In this document: positions 33,864 through 41,485 of the stretch, piece by piece
How positions within the stretch are numbered: the stretch's first letter is position 1
Layout of the letters: each line of letters opens with the position of its first letter
Assembly (NCBI GenBank): GCA_029936175.1
Contig: JAPYUI010000006.1
Span: 20,973 to 62,457, forward strand
DNA: 41,485 bases
From: Kiritimatiellia bacterium
Lineage (GTDB): Bacteria; Verrucomicrobiota; Kiritimatiellia; SS1-B-03-39; UBA6053
Reading direction: 5' to 3'
The notes under the pieces: generated by a model
Seen by the model: only the letters and a program-made list of their open reading frames with translations
The model's database searches: none
Told to the model about the DNA's origin: nothing
Program-made: the position numbers and the translations under genes

Positions 33864-35417
33864 TTACTTTGGAAAAAAACGCCGGATGGTATCCGGATGG
33901 GGTGCCGGGGTGAGTAAACTGACCACGAACATGGCTATCGCGCCCGCAGCAAAACAAAGGGCCACGGGCATAATCCGGCCCCCCACCGCGTACTCCCCGC
34001 CATAGCCGGAAAGGTGGAAGAACCAGAGCCAGGTGAGCATGGCGGCCACGATCGAGGCATAAGCCCCGGCCTTGGTCGCACGCTTCCAGTACAGGGCGGA
34101 AAATACCAGCGGCGTAAGGGCGGCAAAGCCACTGAAGCTCCATATCGCCAGGTCGAAAATATTCTTGGGAGCGAGGAGGGAGAGAACGTAGGTCAGGGCC
34201 ACGACACCCACCACGAAACACCGGGCGATGCTTATAATCTGCCGATCATCATACCGTCCGGGGCCCGCGCGATGCAGCACGATGTCGTTGGTGAACATCG
34301 ATCCCAGGCAGAGGAACTGCGAATCCAGCGAGGACATGACGGCCGCGAGGATCCCCGCGGTGACCAACCCGATGATCACCGGGCTGTGGATCAGCTTGGC
34401 GACCATGATGCTGAGCACGGCCCCCACCTTGTCGTCGGTCAAGGGCGGCATGCCCGCCGCAGACCCGGTGGCCCAGACCCCGATAAGCACGCAGGGCACC
34501 CAGACGATCATGATGCAGACCGGGTGCATGATGACAGTCAGCTTAAAGCTCTTCGCATCCCGCGCGGTCAACCAGTGCTGAAAGATATGGGGAAACATCC
34601 CCACGCTCATGGGGATAAACATGTAGCTCAAGAACATGAGTGGCGGGACCCCCACGTGTCGCACGAACTCGTGCTCGCCACTGCCCAGGGTGATGCTTGA
34701 GGGCGTTCGGACCAGGTGCTCGGGATTGGCCTGCTGGATCGCGGCATGCAGGCCTCCCAGCTTGTTGGAGATCAGCACGAACGCGAGGATGCCCATGCAC
34801 ATGAACACCAGGGTTTGAAAGGTGTTGGCCCAGGCGGCCGATCGCGAGCCCCCGGCAAAAACATAGGAGAGCACAACCGCACAGACCACGAACCCGCTGA
34901 GCCAGGGAGGCACGGCACCGATCCAGTCCGGGTCGGCGCTGAAGGTATGGGGAAACATCCCCTTGGTCATGCCCAGTATGGTTTTCTCCGCCCCCAGGAT
35001 CCCGATTAGCAGGTAGGGAACCACGAGGCCCACCAGGATAGGAAACAACAGGTAGCCCAGCCGATTGGACTCGAAGCGCTGGCGGAAAAACTGGATCTGG
35101 GTGACGTAGCCATACTTTTTCCCGATGGCCCAGAGCCGAATCCCGATGAAGTAGAAGCAGAGGGCGTGTATGAGACCGGAGGAAGAAGCCATCAATCCGT
35201 AGGTCCCGATCCCTCGCTGGAAGGCCTTTCCGGTGGACCCCACCAGCGCGAAGGCGGTCATGGTGGTGCCGAATACCGACATGAGCAGCATGAACGGACC
35301 GATGCTGTGGCTGGCTACGAAATAATCCTTGCTCGTCCCGCGGAAGAAAAACTTGCTGGCCAAGCCCAGGCACAGCAAGGCAAGCAGGTAAACCAGGACG
35401 ATCACCAGGGAGATCAT
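33864..35417 (-). CDS. Sodium:solute symporter (SSS family)
   Basis: This 517-residue protein has about 13 membrane helices. It begins MISLVIVLVYLLALLCLGLA and has the family features SKDYFVASHSIGP, TTMTAFALVGSTGKAFQRG and, late in the chain, ILAAVMSSLDSQFLCLGSMF, where the SSLDSQ motif belongs to the sodium site region. It couples sodium influx to uptake of a solute; a carboxylate is common for relatives with a DUF3311 partner. Its start overlaps the DUF3311 gene (ATGA). Neighbourhood suggests it takes up the acid used by the LuxE-like enzyme, which is inference. Confidence 0.92.
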   Translation of the reverse strand: MISLVIVLVYLLALLCLGLASKFFFRGTSKDYFVASHSIGPFMLLMSVFGTTMTAFALVGSTGKAFQRGIGTYGLMASSSGLIHALCFYFIGIRLWAIGKKYGYVTQIQFFRQRFESNRLGYLLFPILVGLVVPYLLIGILGAEKTILGMTKGMFPHTFSADPDWIGAVPPWLSGFVVCAVVLSYVFAGGSRSAAWANTFQTLVFMCMGILAFVLISNKLGGLHAAIQQANPEHLVRTPSSITLGSGEHEFVRHVGVPPLMFLSYMFIPMSVGMFPHIFQHWLTARDAKSFKLTVIMHPVCIMIVWVPCVLIGVWATGSAAGMPPLTDDKVGAVLSIMVAKLIHSPVIIGLVTAGILAAVMSSLDSQFLCLGSMFTNDIVLHRAGPGRYDDRQIISIARCFVVGVVALTYVLSLLAPKNIFDLAIWSFSGFAALTPLVFSALYWKRATKAGAYASIVAAMLTWLWFFHLSGYGGEYAVGGRIMPVALCFAAGAIAMFVVSLLTPAPHPDTIRRFFPK

Positions 35418-35647
35418 TCGGATCCGCCCCCTGTATCATCCGGTTCATCCGCCCAGGCCTCGAGATGCCGGGGCCAGGCGACCTTGATCACCCAGGCCCA
35501 GCACAGGGCGGCAACCAGCGAATAGCCCGCGTGATAGGCCAGGCCCGCCGGCATGAAGCCGAAAACAAGGCGCGCATCATCCCACAGCCAGAAATCCTGG
35601 TGCAGGACCAGGAGCAGGAACAACACGAGGTAAACAAACTTGTTCAT
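35414..35647 (-). CDS. DUF3311-like small membrane subunit
   Basis: This 77-residue protein has two hydrophobic helices (about residues 4-18 and 33-58) and an acidic C-terminal tail. Its size, topology and position directly before an SSS symporter match DUF3311/YhdT-type proteins, small accessory subunits of sodium/pantothenate-like symporters. Its stop overlaps the symporter start. No Shine-Dalgarno precedes the ATG, and a candidate -10 box ends only about 9 bases upstream. Confidence 0.8.
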   Translation of the reverse strand: MNKFVYLVLFLLLVLHQDFWLWDDARLVFGFMPAGLAYHAGYSLVAALCWAWVIKVAWPRHLEAWADEPDDTGGGSE

Positions 35648-35656
35648 GGGGAACTA

Positions 35657-35685
35657 TTGCACCGCATCCCGCTAAAAAGTGCAAG
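35657..35685 (-). promoter_or_regulatory. Promoter candidate and inverted repeat before the symporter operon
   Basis: TTGCAC and GTGCAA form a perfect inverted repeat (35658-35663 and 35680-35685). On the minus strand TTGCAC can serve as a -35 box with TGCAAT (35662-35657) as -10, 17 bases apart. Transcription would start close to the ATG at 35647. Confidence 0.35.
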
Positions 35686-35759
35686 ATTAAGTGTTTTCCC
35701 ATCGACGAGGCCAAGGCAAACCCAGCATCATGAACCGGAATCAATCCAGGGGCACAACC

Positions 35760-36686
35760 ATGAAACATTCGATCCGCCTGGCCGCGATATGCGGCCTTTT
35801 CAGCCATATCCTGTTCGCGGAGGAGGCCATCACCCTCCGCCTCAAGTGGCAACCCGGCAAGACCTACCAGATGTCGACCGTCACGAAATCCAACACCCGG
35901 ATGAGCATGGGCGGCCAGGATATCAGCCAGAAGCACACGATCAACCAGGACCTGTCGATGACGGTCAGCCAGGCCGATGACCGGAACCAGATGGAGGTGA
36001 CCACGACCTTTGGGCGCATGGCCATGGACCTGTCGATGGGGGGGCAATCCGTAATGAGCGTGGATTCAGCCAAGCCGGAAACCGTGGCGGGACCGATGGC
36101 GGAAGTCACAAAAATGGTGGGCGAGTCATTCACCTTCGTCGTCGACCAGGATGCGAAGATCGTCGCGTACAAGGACCTGAAGGCCCTGCTCGGGGACGCA
36201 GCGAGCAATCCGATCGCGGCCGCCCTGATGGACGAACAGAAACTGAAGGATATGTCGGGCCAGGGCATGCTCCAGGCCCTTCCCGAGAAGGCGGTGAACC
36301 CGGGCGACACCTGGCCCTTCAAGGTTGAAATCCCCCTCCCCCAGGTGGGCGACATGGCCGTAAATGGCCGCTACACCTTTGAGCGCATGGATGTCTTTGA
36401 AGGGCATGCCTGCGCGGTCATCACGCTGACCGCAGACATCAAGGCCGATTTCAGCGGGCTCGACGAGGTCAATCCCCAGGCAAAGGCCATGGGTTTGAAA
36501 ATTGATAAGGGGAGCATGAGCGGGACCTATTACCACGACAATGCCCTCGGCATGGCCCGCCAGACGATCATCCGGCAGCACTTCGACATGACGATGAAGA
36601 ATCCCGTGGACGGGGAAGCGATGACCATTCCCGTCGATCAAAGTACGACAACGACGGTCAAGAAGGTCGAAGATACGAAGAAATAG
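35760..36686 (+). CDS. Exported DUF6263-like protein
   Basis: This protein of 308 residues starts MKHSIRLAAICGLFSHILFA, a signal peptide with cleavage likely after the final Ala, before EEAITL. The mature part is beta-rich with YQMSTVTKSNTRMSMGGQDI and LPEKAVNPGDTWPFKVEIPL, resembling DUF6263 proteins of Planctomycetes and Verrucomicrobia, whose function is unknown. AGGGG lies 7 bases before the ATG at 35760, which is why I prefer it to the in-frame ATG at 35730. The octaheme cytochrome starts 38 bases downstream and may share the transcript. Confidence 0.75.
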   Translation: MKHSIRLAAICGLFSHILFAEEAITLRLKWQPGKTYQMSTVTKSNTRMSMGGQDISQKHTINQDLSMTVSQADDRNQMEVTTTFGRMAMDLSMGGQSVMSVDSAKPETVAGPMAEVTKMVGESFTFVVDQDAKIVAYKDLKALLGDAASNPIAAALMDEQKLKDMSGQGMLQALPEKAVNPGDTWPFKVEIPLPQVGDMAVNGRYTFERMDVFEGHACAVITLTADIKADFSGLDEVNPQAKAMGLKIDKGSMSGTYYHDNALGMARQTIIRQHFDMTMKNPVDGEAMTIPVDQSTTTTVKKVEDTKK

Positions 36687-36723
36687 CCCTTCACTCCCCC
36701 GGACAGGCCGCTATGATCCCGGC

Positions 36724-38622
36724 ATGCCTACCCGGTACAGATGGGGTATCGCGATCGTCGCCGGCCTGCTGGTCCTGGCGGGGATACGGATCCTCCGCCC
36801 CTCGCACCCGCAAATGGAAAGGTCCTCCCCGGCGACGGAAGCCCGGGTCACCAATCGCCCCCTGGAAATCGCGGAAGATCCGTACATCGGCTCGCAGGCC
36901 TGCCGGGAATGCCACAAAAAGGAATTTGCAAGCTGGCATCATTCCTACCACCGGACGATGACCCGCAAGGCGACGCCGGAGAATGTACTGGGGAACTTTG
37001 ACCAGGTCCACTTGACCTACGCGGGCCGGGCGTTCCGATTATCCCGCGATGCGGACACCTTCCAGGTATCCTTTACCGAGCATGAATCGGGCCGGGAGGT
37101 GACGCAACCGGTCGTGATGACAACCGGGCGGCATCACATGCAGTTCTACTGGATGGCAACGGACAAGGGACGTCAGACCGCAAAATTTCCCTTCGTCTGG
37201 CTGCTGCCGGAAAAACGCTGGGTTCCCGCGGATGTCACCTTCCTCAAGCCCCCGGATGTACAGACCAGCCTGGAAATCGGGCAATGGAATTACAATTGCA
37301 TCGCCTGCCACACCACCGGCGGAGAGCCCGGCCTCTCCTTCAAGGATGATCCGTCGCTGCATCGAGACACGATTGAAGGAATGGAGACCCGGGCGTCGGA
37401 ATTCGGCATCGCCTGCGAGGCCTGCCACGGACCCGGCCGGGACCACGTGCTCGCACAGGCGGACACCCACACGGCAGACGACCGGTACATCACGCACCCG
37501 GAATCCCTGCCCGGGCATCTATCCTCCCAGGTTTGTGGGCAATGCCACAGTATCCAGGTGCCCCGCAGCGCGGTCGATCACCGGGCGCTCCTGCAGACGG
37601 GCAACCCCTATCGACCCGGTAGCGACCTCTTCGACGCGACACGCTCCGCCACCCTGGTGATGCAACAGGCGCATTTTGCAACGTACACGAACACGCAACC
37701 CCTGAACCCGGACTTCATGGCCACCCGCTTCTGGTCAGACGGCATGGTGCGCGTGTCCGGGAGAGAATTTAACGGCTTGATCGAGTCGCCCTGCTATACC
37801 CACGGGGACCCCGTGCGCGGGATCATGTCCTGCATGTCCTGCCACACCATGCATCCCGGGGAAAGCAGCGACCTGGACGCGTGGGCGGATGACCAGTTGA
37901 AACCCGGCATGCGCGGCAACCGGGCCTGCCTGCAGTGCCACGAGGACTACCAGGGCGAGGCCCTCACCCGCCATACCCACCACGCGAGCGGGTCCAGCGG
38001 GTCGCTCTGCTATAACTGCCACATGCCCTATACAACCTACGGCCTGCTCAAGGGCATTCGCAGCCACACCATCGATATACCTTCCGTGCTGACTGCCCAG
38101 GAAACCGGGCGACCCCTGGCCTGTAACCAATGCCACCTCGATCAGACCCTGGCCTGGACGGCGAGCCGACTGGAGGCCTGGTACGGCATCAGCCCACCGC
38201 CGCTCAGCCCGGAGGATGAGAACCTGGCCGCTTCCGTCCGCTGGACCCTGCAGGGGGACGCCGGGCAACGAGCCCTGATGGCCTGGAACTTCGGCTGGGA
38301 ACCGGCACGGGACGCTTCCGGTGAATCGTGGATCCCGCCCTACCTGATCATCCTGCTGAATGACCCCTATGACGCGGTGCGCATGATTGCCCACCGCAGC
38401 CTGAAAACCTATGCGGGTTACCGCTACACCGGATACGATCCCCTGGCTGACAGCACCGGGCGCCGGATGGCGATCGGGAAAGCCCTGGGGATCTGGCGGT
38501 CCCGTTTCGACGGCCCGGCACATCCGGCCGTGTTGATACGCGGCAAGGGCGCATTCGACCGGGTCAGGGCCAATACCTTGCTCGCTCGCCGCGACAACCG
38601 GCGGGTGACCCTCGACGAGTAG
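36724..38622 (+). CDS. Octaheme c-type cytochrome
   Basis: This 632-residue protein has an N-terminal membrane anchor or uncleaved signal (residues about 6-24) and eight CxxCH heme-binding motifs, with first cysteines near 60, 192, 231, 271, 370, 402, 429 and 467. After the last heme a helical region of about 150 residues includes a HEAT-like stretch (YLIILLNDPYDAVRMIAHRS). The first motif sits in YIGSQACRECHKKEFASWHH, a typical opening of multiheme proteins common in the PVC group, where redox partners are mostly unknown. The spacing does not match nitrite reductase or hydroxylamine oxidoreductase by eye. It should act in extracytoplasmic electron transfer. Confidence 0.9.
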   Translation: MPTRYRWGIAIVAGLLVLAGIRILRPSHPQMERSSPATEARVTNRPLEIAEDPYIGSQACRECHKKEFASWHHSYHRTMTRKATPENVLGNFDQVHLTYAGRAFRLSRDADTFQVSFTEHESGREVTQPVVMTTGRHHMQFYWMATDKGRQTAKFPFVWLLPEKRWVPADVTFLKPPDVQTSLEIGQWNYNCIACHTTGGEPGLSFKDDPSLHRDTIEGMETRASEFGIACEACHGPGRDHVLAQADTHTADDRYITHPESLPGHLSSQVCGQCHSIQVPRSAVDHRALLQTGNPYRPGSDLFDATRSATLVMQQAHFATYTNTQPLNPDFMATRFWSDGMVRVSGREFNGLIESPCYTHGDPVRGIMSCMSCHTMHPGESSDLDAWADDQLKPGMRGNRACLQCHEDYQGEALTRHTHHASGSSGSLCYNCHMPYTTYGLLKGIRSHTIDIPSVLTAQETGRPLACNQCHLDQTLAWTASRLEAWYGISPPPLSPEDENLAASVRWTLQGDAGQRALMAWNFGWEPARDASGESWIPPYLIILLNDPYDAVRMIAHRSLKTYAGYRYTGYDPLADSTGRRMAIGKALGIWRSRFDGPAHPAVLIRGKGAFDRVRANTLLARRDNRRVTLDE

Positions 38623-38678
38623 GGGGGCGGGCGAGCTGCCTTGCCGGGACGGACGAAGCATCCCGCACCCGCCGGGAC

Positions 38679-40898
38679 TCAGCGGCCGGGAGGCCCGCGC
38701 TGTGGACGGTTCAACTGTTCCGACAACCGCTGCAGCGCAACCGAATCCGGCCGGACCTGCAGCCCGGCCTCGACCACGGCCCGAGCCTCGCCGAAGCGGC
38801 CCAGGTCACCGAGCATACGGGCCTTCATTTCATACGGGAGAACAAGGGCGGGATATTCCTTGAGCGCGCGATCGATCAACTGCAGGGCATAGGCCCGGTT
38901 GCCGTCGAGGAAATGCAGTTGGGCAACCGTGCTGGCCAGGCCGGGAAGGCCGGCGTTCAATTCAAGGGCCTCGTTCAGCAGTGGCATGGCGTACGACAAT
39001 TGTTTCTCGCGTATATACGCCTCGCCCTGCTGCTGCAGGCGAACGGCCCGGCGGAGACGCTTGAATACCTGCTCGCGCCGGTCCTCGATAAAGGTATCGC
39101 CCACCTGTTCACCAAAGGCCCCTGCATCGAAGAGGCACTGGTAGGAAGGCTCATATGGGTCCCCGGAAACCGCCTCCCTGAAGGCGTAAACCCGGTAGCG
39201 GGGATTCTGGAACACCGGGACGAACTGCGCCAGGGATGCGGGGCGAAACTGCATGCGATACGCCGCACTGTCGACCCTGAGTTCGAGTTGGTCCACGAGG
39301 TAGCGATCCGAGTCCGGGCCGAGCATGAGTACCGTCTGGGCATCCGTGACGACATAGCTAACCTCGTTGGAGCGGCAAAAGGAGGCGAAAGCCTCCTCGG
39401 AGGAAAAGAGGGCCTCGTAATAGGTGCGGATCCGGTGCCGGAGTTCCGGGTTCTCGGCCTTCGAGTGCAGCACGACCGGCCGGTGCGCGTACGCGGCAAT
39501 CACCGGCCCCAGGCTGTAGCTGGAGAGGATCCCGTCGTCTTCCCGGGTGAAGGCCTTGAGCCAGTCGACCAGGGTGAGGGTGTTGAAATGCCAGTCGGGA
39601 ACCCGTTCGTCGGCCACCGGGGGAAAGGTACGGTCCACCCATTGCTTGAACGGACGCGGCTTACCGTAGTGGTAAAAGGTATGCGCCTGGAAGGCCAGCC
39701 CGGCAAAGGCCAGATAGAAACAGAGGGTGCTGAGGCGCCTGCGGGCACCGAAATCGGCAAGCAGTGCTGCGCTGAGTACGCAGAGGAAGACGATGAGGAA
39801 CCCGTGCATGCGCTGAACGAGCAGGAAGAGCGACAGGAATACCCCGCCGAGCAAAAGGAACAGGATGGCCGGGCGATGCAGGGGGCGATGGCGCAGGATA
39901 CAGAACGCGCCGACAAGGGCGAGCAGGGGAATAAGGCCATAGCCATAGATCCAGGTGTTGAGATCCGGGCGGTTGAAGGCTTCGACCCAGAGAAAGCGGG
40001 TTTCAAACGGGAGCTCGGAGGGCATCGCGGGTTTCTGCCCGAAGTGGATGAGCTTGGACCAGAAGAGGGACCAGACATGTGTGTCTCCGCCGGGGTTCAG
40101 GAGGCGATGGCGCAGGGCAGGATCGACAAGAAAAACCAGGAGGATGGGGAGAAAAAGAAAGAGCAGGCCCCGGCGGGAAGGCTTCGCTTCCGCCTGCGGA
40201 TCAACGGGGTCAGCCTTGGCCGGGAGTAGCAGGACAAGCAGGTAGAGGGCCAGCATGAGTCCGACGGCGAAGCGGGCAAAATGCCAGGAAGCCAGGGAAA
40301 GCGAAAAGAAGAGCCCGGCGGCCAGGGCGAAGGTTCGCGCGTGGCGACCCGGTCGCATCGAGCGCATAAGCGCCCACAAGCCGGCGAAGACCAGGGGCAG
40401 GGTAAAGTGCTCCCGCCCATACGAGCCGAGGATGCGGGCAAAACCGGGCATGGACACGGTGTACAGGGCTGCGGCGTAGACCGCGGCCCAGGGATGCCCG
40501 GTCAGCTCCCGGGCCATGCCGTACACGGGGAAGACCACCAACATGGTGCTAAGGCAGATGCAGGCAATGAGGAAGACGTGGAAGGGGCGATCGCCGCCGA
40601 AGAGCCGATAGAGCCCGCCGTGCAGGTATTCCATCATCATGGTGAGGTGCTTCCGGGTATCGAGGCCGTGGGGATGCTCGAAGAGGGGATCGATACGCGG
40701 CGGCGAGCGACCTTCCGCGATCTCCTGCGCATAGTGATACTGCAGGGCGTTCTCGGTCCAGAAAAAGCCCACATCCGAGCCGGGGTGGTAGTTGGGCAGC
40801 TGTTTAAAAAGCCCGATTCGGTACCCGGCACCGGCGGCATAGATGACCAGCAGGCAAAGGACGACCGGGCCATGGGTTTTAAACCAGTGTAACAGCAT
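38679..40898 (-). CDS. STT3-like GT-C glycosyltransferase with C-terminal TPR region
   Basis: This 739-residue protein has about eleven membrane helices in its first 420 residues and a soluble C-terminal part. The first extracytoplasmic loop carries HPGSDVGFFWTENALQYHYA, and a second acidic spot FEHPHGLDTRKH, as in oligosaccharyltransferase-like GT-C enzymes. After the last helix, ILSSYSLGPVIAAYAHRPVV takes the place of the WWDYG region of STT3. Residues about 630-735 form TPR-like helices. Such enzymes transfer glycans from polyprenyl-phosphate donors. The substrate is unknown, but a PEP-CTERM protein is encoded just upstream. Confidence 0.75.
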   Translation of the reverse strand: MLLHWFKTHGPVVLCLLVIYAAGAGYRIGLFKQLPNYHPGSDVGFFWTENALQYHYAQEIAEGRSPPRIDPLFEHPHGLDTRKHLTMMMEYLHGGLYRLFGGDRPFHVFLIACICLSTMLVVFPVYGMARELTGHPWAAVYAAALYTVSMPGFARILGSYGREHFTLPLVFAGLWALMRSMRPGRHARTFALAAGLFFSLSLASWHFARFAVGLMLALYLLVLLLPAKADPVDPQAEAKPSRRGLLFLFLPILLVFLVDPALRHRLLNPGGDTHVWSLFWSKLIHFGQKPAMPSELPFETRFLWVEAFNRPDLNTWIYGYGLIPLLALVGAFCILRHRPLHRPAILFLLLGGVFLSLFLLVQRMHGFLIVFLCVLSAALLADFGARRRLSTLCFYLAFAGLAFQAHTFYHYGKPRPFKQWVDRTFPPVADERVPDWHFNTLTLVDWLKAFTREDDGILSSYSLGPVIAAYAHRPVVLHSKAENPELRHRIRTYYEALFSSEEAFASFCRSNEVSYVVTDAQTVLMLGPDSDRYLVDQLELRVDSAAYRMQFRPASLAQFVPVFQNPRYRVYAFREAVSGDPYEPSYQCLFDAGAFGEQVGDTFIEDRREQVFKRLRRAVRLQQQGEAYIREKQLSYAMPLLNEALELNAGLPGLASTVAQLHFLDGNRAYALQLIDRALKEYPALVLPYEMKARMLGDLGRFGEARAVVEAGLQVRPDSVALQRLSEQLNRPQRGPPGR

Positions 40899-41032
40899 GG
40901 GGGGATTGTGTCAGGCGGAGGGGCATCTGTCTACGCAACTGCGCCTGCAGCAACGCGGAAAATCCTTTCCCAAGGTCGACCCGGACCGGGCCCAGAACCA
41001 GGAGGATCCAGCTGAAACGTCCATCGCAGGCA

Positions 41033-41065
41033 CAAAAAAAACGGGTGAACCAGTCACCCGTTTTT
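41033..41065 (-). terminator. Rho-independent terminator after the PEP-CTERM gene
   Basis: ACGGGTGA (41041-41048) and TCACCCGT (41054-41061) form a perfect 8-base stem with a 5-base loop. On the minus strand it is followed by eight or more T; a shorter T-run on the plus strand makes it potentially bidirectional. It lies 24 bases past the PEP-CTERM stop and upstream of the STT3-like gene. Confidence 0.88.
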
Positions 41066-41084
41066 CGCAAAAGCTTGGTCTTGT

Positions 41085-41485
41085 TCAGCTCAGGTCGCCG
41101 GCATACTTGCGGGCCGAGGACTCGTTCCGCAGGCGGCGGAAGAAACCGAGGATCCCGACGCCGAGGATCAGGCTGAGGGAGGTGGAAGGCTCCGGGACAA
41201 TGCCGAAATTATTGGTGACGGAGATGCCGAACACACCATCGGTGAGCAGCTCCGCAGCTGTATTATTAGCGCGGAAATCGAAACCATTGTTGAAATTATT
41301 TTTGACCGCGAGTTCAAAGGAGTCACCGCCGCCACCTTCCCAGATGGAGGTGTCGAGGTAAAAGCTTGTCGGAGACGCAAGGGTGAATTGGGCACCGGAC
41401 CATTTGTGTCCACGGCCGTTACCGAACCAGATTATCGAGTCGCCCGCACCGTTCACATCGGCCCCCACCAAACCTGATGCTCCGC
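41085..41485 (-). CDS. PEP-CTERM sorting-domain protein, N-terminus outside window
   Basis: The minus-strand frame is open to the window edge, so only the last 133 or so codons are seen. The visible part is a beta-rich Gly/Asn-containing segment followed by VPEPSTSLSLILGVGILGFF and a basic end RRLRNESSARK. That is the PEP-CTERM signal: a Pro-Glu-Pro motif, a hydrophobic helix and an Arg cluster. An exosortase elsewhere in the genome would cleave it during export to the surface or extracellular matrix. A tail of about 12 residues beyond the Arg cluster is slightly longer than usual. A strong terminator follows. Confidence 0.88.
   Translation of the reverse strand, partial: GASGLVGADVNGAGDSIIWFGNGRGHKWSGAQFTLASPTSFYLDTSIWEGGGGDSFELAVKNNFNNGFDFRANNTAAELLTDGVFGISVTNNFGIVPEPSTSLSLILGVGILGFFRRLRNESSARKYAGDLS

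Noticed and set aside
38913-40229. A 438-codon plus-strand frame opposite the STT3-like gene
   Set aside because: It lies antisense to a membrane protein gene with consistent helices; its translation is low in structure and resembles no family.
1-41485. tRNA, rRNA, CRISPR arrays and mobile elements
   Set aside because: I looked in all intergenic gaps for tRNA-like T-loop sequences, repeat-spacer patterns and transposase genes and saw none.

Overview
The window looks like chromosomal DNA from a GC-rich bacterium of the PVC group, most likely Verrucomicrobiota. The signs are a PEP-CTERM surface protein, a MoxR/DUF58/BatA-type/DUF4175 operon, a large octaheme cytochrome, and many genes without a clear Shine-Dalgarno sequence. 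The phylum is inferred from gene content; no rRNA or tRNA gene was seen. There are no insertion sequences, phage genes or CRISPR arrays.

Region 1 (1-10703, minus) is a five-gene MoxR/VWA operon: AAA+ ATPase, DUF58 protein, a BatA-type VWA protein with an inserted PA14 domain, a second large membrane VWA protein, and a DUF4175-like membrane/coiled-coil protein cut by the window edge. A 443-base gap separates it from plus-strand rplS and rnhB.

Region 2 (12293-17868, minus) is a tightly overlapping operon for an ABC-2 transporter (permease, ATPase, permease), a membrane-anchored helical protein and a small methyltransferase. An acidic protein of unknown function follows, divergent from uvrC, which encodes a shortened UvrC. 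A DMT-family transporter lies behind uvrC.

Region 3 (21838-23922, minus) holds pdxH, a deaminase-fold protein that has lost two of its zinc ligands, and a short-chain dehydrogenase.

Region 4 (24019-35647, minus) is the most interesting part. Seven closely packed genes encode an acylating-type aldehyde dehydrogenase, an iron-dependent alcohol dehydrogenase, an exported beta-propeller protein, a HemN-like radical SAM enzyme, a chorismate-lyase-like protein with conserved key residues, a flavin-dependent halogenase-like oxidoreductase and a glycosyltransferase. Upstream on the same strand lie a LuxE/PaaK-type adenylate-forming enzyme and a sodium/solute symporter with its small DUF3311 partner. 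The set suggests an uncharacterised pathway that makes hydroxybenzoate from chorismate, activates it, reduces it to aldehyde and alcohol, and decorates it by halogenation or oxidation and glycosylation. A long nested inverted repeat lies in the presumed leader of the seven-gene operon.

Region 5 (35760-41485) has an exported DUF6263-like protein, an eight-heme cytochrome c, an STT3-like GT-C glycosyltransferase with a C-terminal TPR region, and the end of a PEP-CTERM protein followed by a clear terminator.
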